The position numbers were made by a program, and so were the translations under genes. Below are positions 16,994-25,058 of a DNA stretch of 64,000 nt, piece by piece; the first letter of the stretch is position 1, and the number at the start of each line of letters is the position of its first letter. The DNA is from DASUPK01 sp963736305 (GTDB taxonomy: Bacteria > Actinomycetota > Thermoleophilia > Solirubrobacterales > 70-9), in assembly GCA_963736305.1 (NCBI GenBank), contig CAVTOD010000007.1, forward strand, positions 372,001 to 436,000. Direction: 5' to 3'. The notes under the pieces were generated by a model that did no database searches, was not told the origin of the DNA, and saw nothing but the letters and a program-made list of their open reading frames with translations.

Positions 16994-17902
16994 TCAGCGC
17001 AGGACGCTGCGCAAGGCCTCGTCGATCTCCGGATGGCGGAACTCAAAGCCGCCGTCGAGCGCCCGCCGCGGCAGCACTCTCGCGCCCCCGGCGACGGCGT
17101 CTGCCAGCTCGCCCCCGCGTATCGCGCTGACCGCGAACTTCGGGACCGGCATGAACGCGGGGCGGTGGAGGGCTCGGCCGAGGGCCTTGGAGAACTCGCG
17201 ATTGGTGACGGGGTTGGGTGCGGTCGCATTGATCGTGCCGGAGACCCGGTCGTTGTCGAGCGCCCAGAGCAGGAGCCCGACCTCGTCGTCGATGTGAATC
17301 CAGGACATGAACTGTTCGCCGCCCGCGATCGGGCCGCCGACTCCGAGCTTGAAGGGGAGGAGAACCTGCTTGAGCAGGCCTCCGTGCTTGGTCAGCACGA
17401 GACCGGTTCGGACGATCACGACGCGCGGGACGATGTGCTCGGCCTCGCGCTCCGCTGCCTCCCAGTCGACGGGGATCTCGGCGGTGAAGCCCTCGCCGGG
17501 CTCGGACTCCTCGTCGAGGATCTGGGCGCCGCGGTCGCCGTAGTAGCCGATCGCGGATTGCCCGATGAACACGCTCGGCTTGGTGGGCGCGGCATCGATC
17601 GCCTGCAGCAGATTGCGCGTGCCGACCAGGCGACTCTCTCGGATGCGGACCTTGGCCTGGTCGGTGAGCCGCTGGTTGATCTCCTCGCCGATCAGGTTGA
17701 CGACGCCGTCGACGCCCTCGAGCGCTTCCGGCGGCGGGCGCTCGATGCTCGCCTGCCAGGCATGCCAGCGGACCGTGGGGTTCTTCGGCCTGGCTCGCTC
17801 GGGATCGCGAGTCAGCCCGACGACCTCGTCGCCTCGGGCGAGCAGGGCGTCCGCCAGGGCCGATCCGATCAGCCCGCTTGCTCCGGTGATGAGTACTCGC
17901 AT
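16994..17902 (-). CDS. TIGR01777 family NAD-dependent epimerase-like protein
   Basis: Atypical SDR. N-terminal VLITGASGLIGSALADALLARGDEV binds the dinucleotide. VVNLIGEEINQRLTDQAKVRIRESRL and FIGQSAIGYYGDRGAQILDEESEPGEGF are hallmark TIGR01777 segments, and the C-terminal part carries a DUF1731-like tail. 302 residues. Substrate unknown. Converges with yihY (3 nt apart) and is divergent from the downstream GNAT. Confidence 0.88.
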   Translation of the reverse strand: MRVLITGASGLIGSALADALLARGDEVVGLTRDPERARPKNPTVRWHAWQASIERPPPEALEGVDGVVNLIGEEINQRLTDQAKVRIRESRLVGTRNLLQAIDAAPTKPSVFIGQSAIGYYGDRGAQILDEESEPGEGFTAEIPVDWEAAEREAEHIVPRVVIVRTGLVLTKHGGLLKQVLLPFKLGVGGPIAGGEQFMSWIHIDDEVGLLLWALDNDRVSGTINATAPNPVTNREFSKALGRALHRPAFMPVPKFAVSAIRGGELADAVAGGARVLPRRALDGGFEFRHPEIDEALRSVLR

Positions 17903-17933
17903 CAGGCGGAGGATGCTAGCTCGCGCCTGCCGT

Positions 17934-17939
17934 TAGGTT
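17934..17939 (+). promoter_or_regulatory. -10 element (TAGGTT) of a leaderless promoter for the GNAT gene
   Basis: TAGGTT ends 8 nt before the ATG at 17948; no ribosome binding site in the gap. Confidence 0.45.
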
Positions 17940-17947
17940 CCCGCGCG

Positions 17948-18463
17948 ATGGCCGATCGAGTCAGACCCGCCAAGCCCGGAGAGGGAGCTCGCCTCGGCGA
18001 GATCTATCTGTCGTCGGGTCGCGCGGCGTGGGCGCGGCACCTCTCTCCCGTCGGCCTGACGAGCGTGACCTCGCCGCCGGAGGATTGGGAGCGCTGGATC
18101 TCGGATCCCGATGTGATGGTGCTCGTGGCGGAACGCCGCGGCCAGGCCGCGGGGCTGGCCGTGCTCTGCCGAAGCACGGACCCGGACTCCGACCCGGCAC
18201 GGGTCGCCCTCCTCGACCGCCTCTACACCGAGCCCGCATCGTGGCGAAGGGGCCTCGGTCGCGCCCTGCTCGACGGCGCGATGGAGGAGCTTCGCGAGCG
18301 CAGGTTCCAGCAGGTAACGCTCTGGACTGCCGAGTGGAATACCTCCCGCGGCTTCTACGAGGCGACCGGGTGGGCGCTCGACGGCGCCAGGCGAGAGAAG
18401 ACGTTCGCCGGGAGCATGTTCATGGAGGTCCGTTACCGGACCGAGGTCCCCAAGACCGGCTAG
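17948..18463 (+). CDS. GNAT family N-acetyltransferase
   Basis: 171 residues. The acetyl-CoA-binding stretch is YTEPASWRRGLGRALLDGAMEELRERRFQQVTLWT, followed by NTSRGFYEATGWALDG. A far longer open frame upstream is antisense to the TIGR01777 gene; the start MADRVRPAKPGEGARLGEIY gives a normal GNAT N terminus. Substrate unknown. Converges on the frameshifted globin. Confidence 0.85.
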   Translation: MADRVRPAKPGEGARLGEIYLSSGRAAWARHLSPVGLTSVTSPPEDWERWISDPDVMVLVAERRGQAAGLAVLCRSTDPDSDPARVALLDRLYTEPASWRRGLGRALLDGAMEELRERRFQQVTLWTAEWNTSRGFYEATGWALDGARREKTFAGSMFMEVRYRTEVPKTG

Positions 18464-18471
18464 GAGGGCTC

Positions 18472-18919
18472 TCAGTCCCAGAGCGGGACGTGGTCCAGCG
18501 GGTAGAGCTCGGCGTCGGTCTTCGCTCGGGAATTCTGCTGGGCGACACGCGCCCCGAACTCGACGTGGGAGCGAAGGGAGTCCCGGAAGGCCTTGTCGCC
18601 GGGTAGCCCCGCCTCGTCCCGCCGCCTCCAGGTAGAGACCGACGAACCGCTGCCGCCGCTCGTCGGTGATCTCAAGACCGCGGTGAACCTCGACGAGATG
18701 GTCGAAGCCGAGCCGTTGGCTGAAGCGGTCGGGACCACCGAAGGTCTCGGCCGTGAACCAGGTCAGGTGCTCGACGTGGTGGGGCTGGCCCTCGCCGAAC
18801 AGAGGTTGGAGCACGGGATCGGCGAGAACCTTCCGGTAGAAGGCCTCCTCCAGACGATGGAGGCCGGCATCGCCGCCGGCGTGCTCGTAGAGGGTCTCTC
18901 TGGATCCGCCTTGCTCCAT
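18472..18919 (-). pseudogene. Truncated haemoglobin (group II, GlbO-like), single-base frameshift
   Basis: The first ~95 residues (YEHAGGDAGLHRLEEAFYRKVL, then HVEHLTWFTAETFGGPDRF, then GFDHLVEVHRGLEITDERR) are a group II trHb with the proximal His region. Then the frame slips: the expected ADEAGLPGDKAFRDSLRSHVEFG and ...LYPLDHVPLWD follow in another frame. Removing one G from the run at about 18619-18621 restores a 148-residue globin. Either a real disruption or a sequencing/assembly error. Lies 34 nt downstream of the malic-enzyme gene on the same strand. Confidence 0.85.
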
Positions 18920-18953
18920 TGCGGGGGCGCGTCGCGTCCTTCCTGGCGATCCC

Positions 18954-20438
18954 TCAGCCGCCGACGCCGTCGGGCGAGCCCTCCACGCCGCCGACGATCT
19001 CGTAGGTGCCCGTCTCCTCCGAGAAGCGGGCGAGACCCGCCTCCTTCGCCTCCTCGACGACGGCCCGCGCCACTGCCGGCGCGACGTCGCGGTTGAAGAC
19101 CGACGGGATGATGTAGTCCTCGGCGAGGTCGTCCTCGGTGACCACCTCGGCGATTCCGCGAGCGGCGGCGAGCTTCATCTCCTCGGTGATCCGGGGGGCG
19201 CCGGCGTCGAGGGCGCCACGGAAGATCCCCGGGAAGCAGAGGACGTTGTTGATCTGGTTCGGGTAGTCGGAGCGGCCCGTGGCCATGATCCGGACGTGCT
19301 GATCGGCCTCCTCGGGCATCACCTCGGGTGTGGGGTTCGCCATCGCGAAGACGATCGCGTCGTCGTTCATCTTCGCCAGCGAATCCGGTTCGATCAGGCC
19401 GGGCCCGGAGAGCCCGATGAACATGTCGCAGCCCTCGATCACGTCATTGGGCCCGCCGGTGAGCTTCTCGTCGTTGGTGTTCTCGGCGAACCACTTCTTG
19501 ATCCCCGACATCGAGCCGTCGCCGTAGTCGGCGCGGTCGGTGGAGATCGCGCCCTGCCGGTCGCAGCCGATGATCTGGGTGATCCCGGACTCCTTCATCA
19601 TCTTCGTGCAGGCGACGCCGGCCGCGCCGGTGCCGAGGACGAGAACGCGGAGGCTCTCGATCGGCTTGCCGACGATCTTCAGCGAGTTGAAGAGCGCCGC
19701 CATGACGACCACCGCGGTGCCGTGCTGATCGTCGTGGAAGACGGGGATGTCGAGCTCCTCCTTCAGGGTCTCCTCGATCACGAAGCAGCGGGGGGCGGAG
19801 ATGTCCTCGAGGTTGATCCCGCCGAAGGTGGGGGCCAGCAGCTTGACCGTCTGGATGATCTCCTGCGGGTCGTTCGTCGCCAGGCAGATCGGGAAGGCGT
19901 CGACGTCGGCGAACTCCTTGAAGAGCATGGCCTTGCCCTCCATCACGGGCATCGCGGCCTCGGGACCGATGTCGCCGAGGCCGAGCACGGCGGAGCCGTC
20001 GGAGACCACAGCGACCGTGTTGGCCTTGATCGTGAAGTCGAAGGCCTTGGTCTTGTCCTCCGCGATGTACTCGCAGACGCGGGCGACCCCCGGCGTGTAG
20101 GCCATCGAGAGGTCGTCGCGCGTCTTCAGCGGGTACTTGTTGTGCTGCTCGATCTTCCCCTTCTTGTGCATCTCGAAGGTGCGGTCGGTGAATCCGAGCA
20201 CGCGCGCGCCACGCGTCGAGCCGATCGAGCGCAGGATCTGCTCCCACTGCTCCGCGCTGCTTGCGTCGATCGTGAACTCGCGCACCCGCTTGCCCTCGGG
20301 CCCGGCGCCGGGAATCAGGTCGACGGACTGAAGCGCCCCGCCGGCCTCGGCGATCTGGGCCGTGATCTTGCCGAGCGGCTCCTGGCGCGCGTCGAGCTCG
20401 ACGCGAACGGTGACGCTGTACTGAGCGGAGGCAGCCAT
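18954..20438 (-). CDS. NAD-type malic enzyme with N-terminal ACT-like domain
   Basis: Oxidative decarboxylation of malate to pyruvate. The first ~85 residues (YSVTVRVELDARQEPLGKITAQIAEAGG) form an ACT-like regulatory domain. The catalytic part has YPLKTRDDLSMAYTPGVARVC, DGSAVLGLGDIGPEAAMPVMEGKA (catalytic Lys), NLEDISAPRCF, FHDDQHGTA and the nucleotide motif VLGTGAAGVACTKMM. About 494 residues. Start at 20438: TATGAT lies 9 nt upstream, and a 38-residue N-terminal extension from an earlier codon looks unrelated to the family. Confidence 0.93.
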   Translation of the reverse strand: MAASAQYSVTVRVELDARQEPLGKITAQIAEAGGALQSVDLIPGAGPEGKRVREFTIDASSAEQWEQILRSIGSTRGARVLGFTDRTFEMHKKGKIEQHNKYPLKTRDDLSMAYTPGVARVCEYIAEDKTKAFDFTIKANTVAVVSDGSAVLGLGDIGPEAAMPVMEGKAMLFKEFADVDAFPICLATNDPQEIIQTVKLLAPTFGGINLEDISAPRCFVIEETLKEELDIPVFHDDQHGTAVVVMAALFNSLKIVGKPIESLRVLVLGTGAAGVACTKMMKESGITQIIGCDRQGAISTDRADYGDGSMSGIKKWFAENTNDEKLTGGPNDVIEGCDMFIGLSGPGLIEPDSLAKMNDDAIVFAMANPTPEVMPEEADQHVRIMATGRSDYPNQINNVLCFPGIFRGALDAGAPRITEEMKLAAARGIAEVVTEDDLAEDYIIPSVFNRDVAPAVARAVVEEAKEAGLARFSEETGTYEIVGGVEGSPDGVGG

Positions 20439-20524
20439 CGGGCGCTGATCATAGGGGGCGGAAGTTCCGCTCCCGGTGCACGAAAAACCGGCGTTGAAGG
20501 GGCCGGGACCGGCGAACACCGGCA

Positions 20525-21445
20525 ATGAAGAGCCGCGGGACGACACGGGCAATGAAGGGGGCGAGGGCCCGCAGTTGGCGACTTACTCCCCGTATCGGGG
20601 AGAAACTCGCCAATTGCGATCGGTTGGTCGCTCGAATTGCCGTACGCCAGCACGGCGTGGCGTCGCTGGCGCAGCTGGAAGCCGCGGGGCTCGGTCGCAA
20701 TGCCATCTCGCTGCGCGTCCGAGCCGGACGGCTCCACCGCCTTCATCGCGGTGTGTATGCCGTCGGCCACCCTCGCGTCACTTTCGAAGGGCGCTGCCTT
20801 GCCGCGGCGCTTGCGCTCGGCGACGGAGCTGTGGTGAGCCACCGAAGTGCGGCATCCATCTGGCGCTTTCTTTCACCCGCCGAGGGACCGGTCGACATCA
20901 CGCTTCCGGACGACGCCGGCCGGGCCCGCCGCCGTGGCATCACCATTCACCGATCCTCCACCCTCGTTGCGGGTGTTACGACCCGTCGCTCCGCCGTGCC
21001 CGTCACCCGTCCTGCCCGCACGCTTCGGGACCTACGTCGCGTCGTCCCGCGCCGCATTCACCAGCAAGCCGTTCGTCGTGCGCTGGATCTCCGCTTGATT
21101 GCCGAAGCGGATCTCGACGCCGAGCCCGACCTCACCCGCAGCGAACTCGAGCGTCTCTTCCTCGCTCTCTGCCGTCGCCACCGCTTCCCCAGCCCGGAGG
21201 TGAACGCTCGCGTCGGTTCATACGAGGTGGATTTCCTCTTCCGCGGGGCGTCCGTCATCGTTGAGACCGACGGCTTCCGGCACCACGGCAACCGCGCTGC
21301 GTTCGAATCCGATCGAGCCCGCGATGCGGAGCTGCAGGGCCTCGGCTTCCGCGTTCTCCGCTTCACCTACCGGCAGGTGCGGAATGAGCCGGCCACGGTC
21401 GTGGCATCCATTCGATCGCTACTCCACGGCTCCCTCGTCGCATGA
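20525..21445 (+). CDS. AbiEi-like N-terminal domain plus DUF559 (PD-(D/E)XK-like) protein
   Basis: The core begins with VARIAVRQHGVASLAQLEAAGLG, an AbiEi-type winged-helix antitoxin N-domain, then LHRGVYAVGH, VSHRSAASIW and ITIHRSSTL. The C-terminal third is a DUF559 nuclease-like fold: YEVDFLFRGASVIVETDGFRHHG and LGFRVLRFTYRQV. No toxin gene is adjacent, so a classical AbiE pair is not evident. The start is uncertain: ATGs at 20525 and 20552 are in frame, but a large dyad (20571-20617) lies in the first codons and the conserved part starts after it. Function unknown. Confidence 0.75.
   Translation: MKSRGTTRAMKGARARSWRLTPRIGEKLANCDRLVARIAVRQHGVASLAQLEAAGLGRNAISLRVRAGRLHRLHRGVYAVGHPRVTFEGRCLAAALALGDGAVVSHRSAASIWRFLSPAEGPVDITLPDDAGRARRRGITIHRSSTLVAGVTTRRSAVPVTRPARTLRDLRRVVPRRIHQQAVRRALDLRLIAEADLDAEPDLTRSELERLFLALCRRHRFPSPEVNARVGSYEVDFLFRGASVIVETDGFRHHGNRAAFESDRARDAELQGLGFRVLRFTYRQVRNEPATVVASIRSLLHGSLVA
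20571..20617. repeat. 47 bp nested inverted repeat at the 5' end of the AbiEi-N/DUF559 gene
   Basis: Inner arms CTCCCCG (20586-20592) and CGGGGAG (20596-20602) flank a TAT loop. Outer arms GCAGTTGGCGA (20571-20581) and TCGCCAATTGC (20607-20617) pair at 10 of 11 positions, with 4 nt internal loops. Could be an RNA hairpin or a protein-binding operator. Confidence 0.75.
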
Positions 21446-21512
21446 CCGCGATATGCGGGACAAACCGGGGAACCCGACCGCCGAGCGGAGGGGAGACGCC
21501 GTGGGCCGCTCC

Positions 21513-21518
21513 TATGAT
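21513..21518 (+). promoter_or_regulatory. -10 element (TATGAT) of a leaderless promoter for polA
   Basis: TATGAT ends 6 nt before the GTG at 21525 and decides that start. Confidence 0.6.
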
Positions 21519-21524
21519 GGAACC

Positions 21525-24179
21525 GTGCCCGCCACGACCCAGAAGAAGGCTCCCGCCAAGGGGTCGAAGGCCAAGCAGAAGACGCCCGAGCTCTTCCTGA
21601 TCGACGGCAACTCGCTTGCCTACCGGGCCTTCTTCGCGCTGCCCGAGTCGATTGCGACACACGACGGGCGGCCGACGAACGCCATCTACGGGCTGGCCTC
21701 GATGTTCGCCAAGATGCTGATCGACTGCGACCCGGCCGCCGTGGTGGTCTGCTGGGACGCGGGCTGGTCGGGCCGCGAGCTCACCTACGAGCCGTACAAG
21801 TCCCAGCGCAAGCCCCGCCCGGACCTGCTGCGCGACCAGTGGCCGCACCTGATGCCGCTCGCCGAGGCCTTCGGCTTCACCAACATCAAGGTCGACGGCT
21901 ATGAGGCCGACGACGTGATCGCCTCGCTGACCAAGCGCGCCCGCGAGCAGGGTCTCGACGTGATGGTGGTCTCCGGCGATCGCGACGTCTACCAGCTGGT
22001 CGAGGACGGGGTGCGGGTGATGACCACCTCACGCGGCGTCACCGACACCAAGATCTACGACAGCGCCGGCGTCGTCGAGCGCTACGGCGTCCCGCCCGAG
22101 CTGGTCACCGACCTGATCGGGCTGAAGGGCGACACCTCGGACAACATCCCCGGCGTCCCGGGCATCGGCGACAAGACCGCGGCCCAGCTGCTGCAGGAGT
22201 ACGGCGACCTGGAGAGCGTCCTCGCGAACGTCGAGGCGATCTCCGGCGCCAAGCGCAAGGAGAACCTCACCAATCACGCGGAGGACGCCCGGGTCTCCAA
22301 GCAGCTCGCCACCGCGATCACGAACATCGACATCGAGCTCGATCTCGATGCCCTGATGTCGAAGCAGATGGACCGCAGCCGGCTGCGCGAGGTCGCGCGG
22401 GAGTTCGAGCTTCGCGTGATCCTCCAGCGCCTCGAGGAGGAGCTCGGCGCGGACTTCATCCCCGAGGGCAAGGTCGAAGAGGAGCTCGACGCCACCGCGG
22501 AGGCTGGATCGATCGACGACCTCTCCAAGGGAGACGTCGCCCTGGCGATCGTCGGCGAGACCTGGTCGGGATACGACGGCAAGAGCCTGGTCGAGGGGCA
22601 GTGCCCCGACCTCGCCGCCCTGGTCAAGTCCCTCGGCAAGCGCCGCCTGATCGGCCACGACCTGAAGAGCCTCGGCGGAGGCGCCCGTCACGGCGTCCTG
22701 GCGGCCGCCGGCATCGGCGACCTCGACCTCCGCCACGACACGATGGTCGGCGCCTACCTGCTCGATCCGGCGCGCCGCACCTACGACCTGATCGACATCG
22801 CAGCCCAGCGGGGGCTCGCCGCCGCTCCGAAGGAGGGCGAGAGCGCCGACGGCGACCAGCTCGAGCTGGGGGAGGAGCCGGCGCCCGATCCGGCCGCCGA
22901 GGCCCGCCTCGTCTGGGAGATCGCCCAGCTCCAGCGCAAGGGCATGAAGGAGCAGGGAATCGAGCCCCTGATGGACGACGTCGAGATGCCTCTGATCGAG
23001 GTGCTCGCCTCGATGGAGCAGAACGGCGTCCTGCTCGACCAGAAGCGCCTCGCAGACATCGGCGAGGGTTTCGAGCAGCGCATCGAGACCCTGCAGGCCG
23101 AGATCTTCGAGCTGGCCGGCCACGCGTTCACGATCGGATCGCCGCAGCAGCTCGCCGAGGTGCTCTTCGACGAGCTCGGTCTCACCAAGAAGCGCCGCGG
23201 CAAGACCGGCTTCTCGACCGACGCGCGCGTCCTCTCCCAGATCCGCGAGGAGCACGAGATCATCGCCAAGGTCGAGCAGTGGCGTGAGCTCACCAAGCTG
23301 AAGAGCACCTATCTCGACGCGCTCCCCGAGCTGATCGATGCGGACACCGGCCGCCTGCACACGACGTTCAACCAAACGGCGACCGCGACCGGCCGCCTCT
23401 CGAGCACCAACCCGAACCTGCAGAACATCCCGATCCGCACCGAGGAGGGCCGGCCGATCCGCTCCTGCTTCGTGGCGCCGCGCGGCCAGCGGCTGCTCTC
23501 GGCCGACTACAACCAGATCGAGCTGCGGATCCTGGCCCACATCGCCGAGGAGGACGCGCTCCGCGAGATCTTCGCCCGGGGCGAGGACATCCACGCCGCC
23601 ACCGCCGCGGAGGTCCTCGGCTCGGACCCGAAGAAGGTCACCCCCGGCGATCGCTCCAAGGCCAAGATGGTCAACTACGGGATCGCCTACGGCCTCTCCG
23701 CCTACGGCCTGGCGGATCGGCTCAACATCGAGCAGGAGGAGGCCGGTGCCTACATCGACCGCTACTTCGAGCGCTTCCCGGCGGTCCAGCGCTACATCGA
23801 GGAGACCATCGAGTTCGCGAAGAAGGAGGGCTACGTCAGCACGCTGCTCGGGCGCCGCCGCCCGATCCCCGAGCTCCGCTCGGGCCGTCCCCAGGTCCGC
23901 GGCCAGGGGGAGCGGCTCGCCGTCAACATGCCGATCCAGGGAACCTCGGCGGACATCATCAAGATCGCGATGGTGGGCTGCCAGCGAGCGCTGGACGAGT
24001 CGGACCTCGAGACCCGCCTGGTCCTTCAGATCCACGACGAGCTCCTCTTCGAGGGTCCGGAGGCCGAGATGGAGGCCGCCTCGGCGCTGGTCGAGCGGGA
24101 GATGTGCGGCGCGTTCAAGCTGGACCCGCCGCTGGCGGTGGACGTCGGCGTCGGCAAGGACTGGCTCGCGGCGAAGTAG
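21525..24179 (+). CDS. polA: DNA polymerase I
   Basis: Gap filling and Okazaki-fragment processing. About 884 residues: 5'-3' exonuclease domain (ELFLIDGNSLAYRAFFALP, then SGDRDVYQLV and IGLKGDTSDNIPGVPGIGDKTA), a 3'-5' exonuclease-like domain that lacks the catalytic acidic motifs (VALAIVGETWSG in place of DxE), and the polymerase domain with motif A DYNQIELRILAHI, motif B RSKAKMVNYGIAYG and motif C IHDELLFEG. So it probably has no proofreading. Position 718 is Tyr where E. coli has Phe762. Much longer upstream readings overlap the DUF559 gene and are rejected. Confidence 0.96.
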   Translation: MPATTQKKAPAKGSKAKQKTPELFLIDGNSLAYRAFFALPESIATHDGRPTNAIYGLASMFAKMLIDCDPAAVVVCWDAGWSGRELTYEPYKSQRKPRPDLLRDQWPHLMPLAEAFGFTNIKVDGYEADDVIASLTKRAREQGLDVMVVSGDRDVYQLVEDGVRVMTTSRGVTDTKIYDSAGVVERYGVPPELVTDLIGLKGDTSDNIPGVPGIGDKTAAQLLQEYGDLESVLANVEAISGAKRKENLTNHAEDARVSKQLATAITNIDIELDLDALMSKQMDRSRLREVAREFELRVILQRLEEELGADFIPEGKVEEELDATAEAGSIDDLSKGDVALAIVGETWSGYDGKSLVEGQCPDLAALVKSLGKRRLIGHDLKSLGGGARHGVLAAAGIGDLDLRHDTMVGAYLLDPARRTYDLIDIAAQRGLAAAPKEGESADGDQLELGEEPAPDPAAEARLVWEIAQLQRKGMKEQGIEPLMDDVEMPLIEVLASMEQNGVLLDQKRLADIGEGFEQRIETLQAEIFELAGHAFTIGSPQQLAEVLFDELGLTKKRRGKTGFSTDARVLSQIREEHEIIAKVEQWRELTKLKSTYLDALPELIDADTGRLHTTFNQTATATGRLSSTNPNLQNIPIRTEEGRPIRSCFVAPRGQRLLSADYNQIELRILAHIAEEDALREIFARGEDIHAATAAEVLGSDPKKVTPGDRSKAKMVNYGIAYGLSAYGLADRLNIEQEEAGAYIDRYFERFPAVQRYIEETIEFAKKEGYVSTLLGRRRPIPELRSGRPQVRGQGERLAVNMPIQGTSADIIKIAMVGCQRALDESDLETRLVLQIHDELLFEGPEAEMEAASALVEREMCGAFKLDPPLAVDVGVGKDWLAAK

Positions 24180-24208
24180 ACCTGCTGGTCGTCTGAGAGG
24201 ATCCGCCC

Positions 24209-24646
24209 ATGGACAGGGGCTTCGCCGTCCTGATCATGGCCGTCGTCGGGGGCTGCATCGCGATGCAGGCGCCGATCAACGCCGGGCTCGGCAAGTCAAC
24301 GGGCAGCTTTGCGGCGGCAACCGTCTCCTTCGCGGTGGGCACCGTGCTTCTCGGCGCGATCGTCGTGCTCAGCGGCAAGGCGGGCGGCGTCGGCGACGCG
24401 GTCCACGTCGAGTGGTATTACCTGCTCGGCGGCGCGCTCGGCGCGGCCTACGTCTTCTCCGCGCTCGTCCTGGTCAGCCAGATCGGCGCGGGCGCGGTCG
24501 CGGCGGCGACAGTCACCGGCCAGCTGACCACCTCCGTCGTGCTCGACCGGATCGGCTTTCTCGGCCTTGACCAGGAGCCCCTCACCGCCAGCCGCATCGC
24601 GGGGGTCGGGTTGCTCCTCGCGGGCACCTATCTCATCGTTCGTTGA
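24209..24646 (+). CDS. YdcZ/DUF606 family DMT-type membrane transporter
   Basis: 145 residues, about five membrane helices. Begins FAVLIMAVVGGCIAMQAPINAGLGK, the conserved YdcZ start, and ends GVGLLLAGTYLIVR. Members are half-size drug/metabolite-transporter relatives; substrate unknown. 29 nt downstream of polA on the same strand. Confidence 0.85.
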   Translation: MDRGFAVLIMAVVGGCIAMQAPINAGLGKSTGSFAAATVSFAVGTVLLGAIVVLSGKAGGVGDAVHVEWYYLLGGALGAAYVFSALVLVSQIGAGAVAAATVTGQLTTSVVLDRIGFLGLDQEPLTASRIAGVGLLLAGTYLIVR

Positions 24647-24728
24647 TTACGGCATTTCGCGGATGATCCGGCGCCGCCGCCAGGGTTAAATTCGGTCCAT
24701 CCATTCCAACGGTCGCAGGAGGTGACCG

Positions 24729-24968
24729 ATGTTGAGCAGAATGCTTGGACCGCTTTCGGTCATTTGTCTCGGCGCCGTGGCCATGTACGTCTTCTTCGCC
24801 GCGCTCGGCGGGATCACTCCCGGCGAGGTGATCTGGCCGACGATCGTGGTCGGAGTGCTGGCCGTGCTGTTCGCCGTCCGCTCTCTGATCGTCAGGCACG
24901 AGTCCGGCGAGCACGGAAACGCGGCGATGCGCTCCGTCAACAGCCTCAGAGAGCGCCGCGGGTTCTAG
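24729..24968 (+). CDS. Small two-helix membrane protein
   Basis: 79 residues with two hydrophobic helices (PLSVICLGAVAMYVFFAAL and IVVGVLAVLFAVRSLIV) and a charged C terminus. No family recognised. A strong ribosome binding site (AGGAGGT, about 5 nt before ATG) supports the start. Its stop lies 5 nt before the left inverted repeat at 24974. Confidence 0.65.
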   Translation: MLSRMLGPLSVICLGAVAMYVFFAALGGITPGEVIWPTIVVGVLAVLFAVRSLIVRHESGEHGNAAMRSVNSLRERRGF

Positions 24969-24973
24969 GTAGT

Positions 24974-25008
24974 AGCGGCCGCCCCCTTCCACGCATAGAG
25001 ATGTGATT
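24974..25008 (+). repeat. Left inverted repeat of a 1.35 kb module
   Basis: 35 bp starting AGCGGCCGCCCCC and ending ATGTGATT. Its reverse complement recurs at 26292-26327 with two mismatches and one extra C. The pair encloses the secreted beta-sandwich gene. Confidence 0.75.
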
Positions 25009-25035
25009 TCAGCGGCGCCGCTCCTCGTCTCTATG
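24994..25035. terminator. Nested hairpin between convergent genes, possible bidirectional terminator
   Basis: Outer arms CATAGAGA (24994-25001) and TCTCTATG (25028-25035) enclose a perfect 12 bp palindrome AGCGGCGCCGCT (25011-25022). No T-run, so the terminator role is a guess. The left arm belongs to the left inverted repeat. Confidence 0.45.
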
Positions 25036-25058
25036 AAGAAGGGCGCGCCTACTTCTTC
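25035..25058. terminator. Second hairpin overlapping the 3' end of the beta-sandwich gene
   Basis: Arms GAAGAAG (25035-25041) and CTTCTTC (25052-25058) with the palindrome GGCGCGCC inside. The right arm encodes the C-terminal Lys codons of the minus-strand gene. Possible terminator. Confidence 0.4.

Noticed and set aside
17033..18463. 476-codon forward frame covering the GNAT gene
   Set aside because: The first ~305 codons are antisense to the TIGR01777 gene; only the part from 17948 is a real protein.
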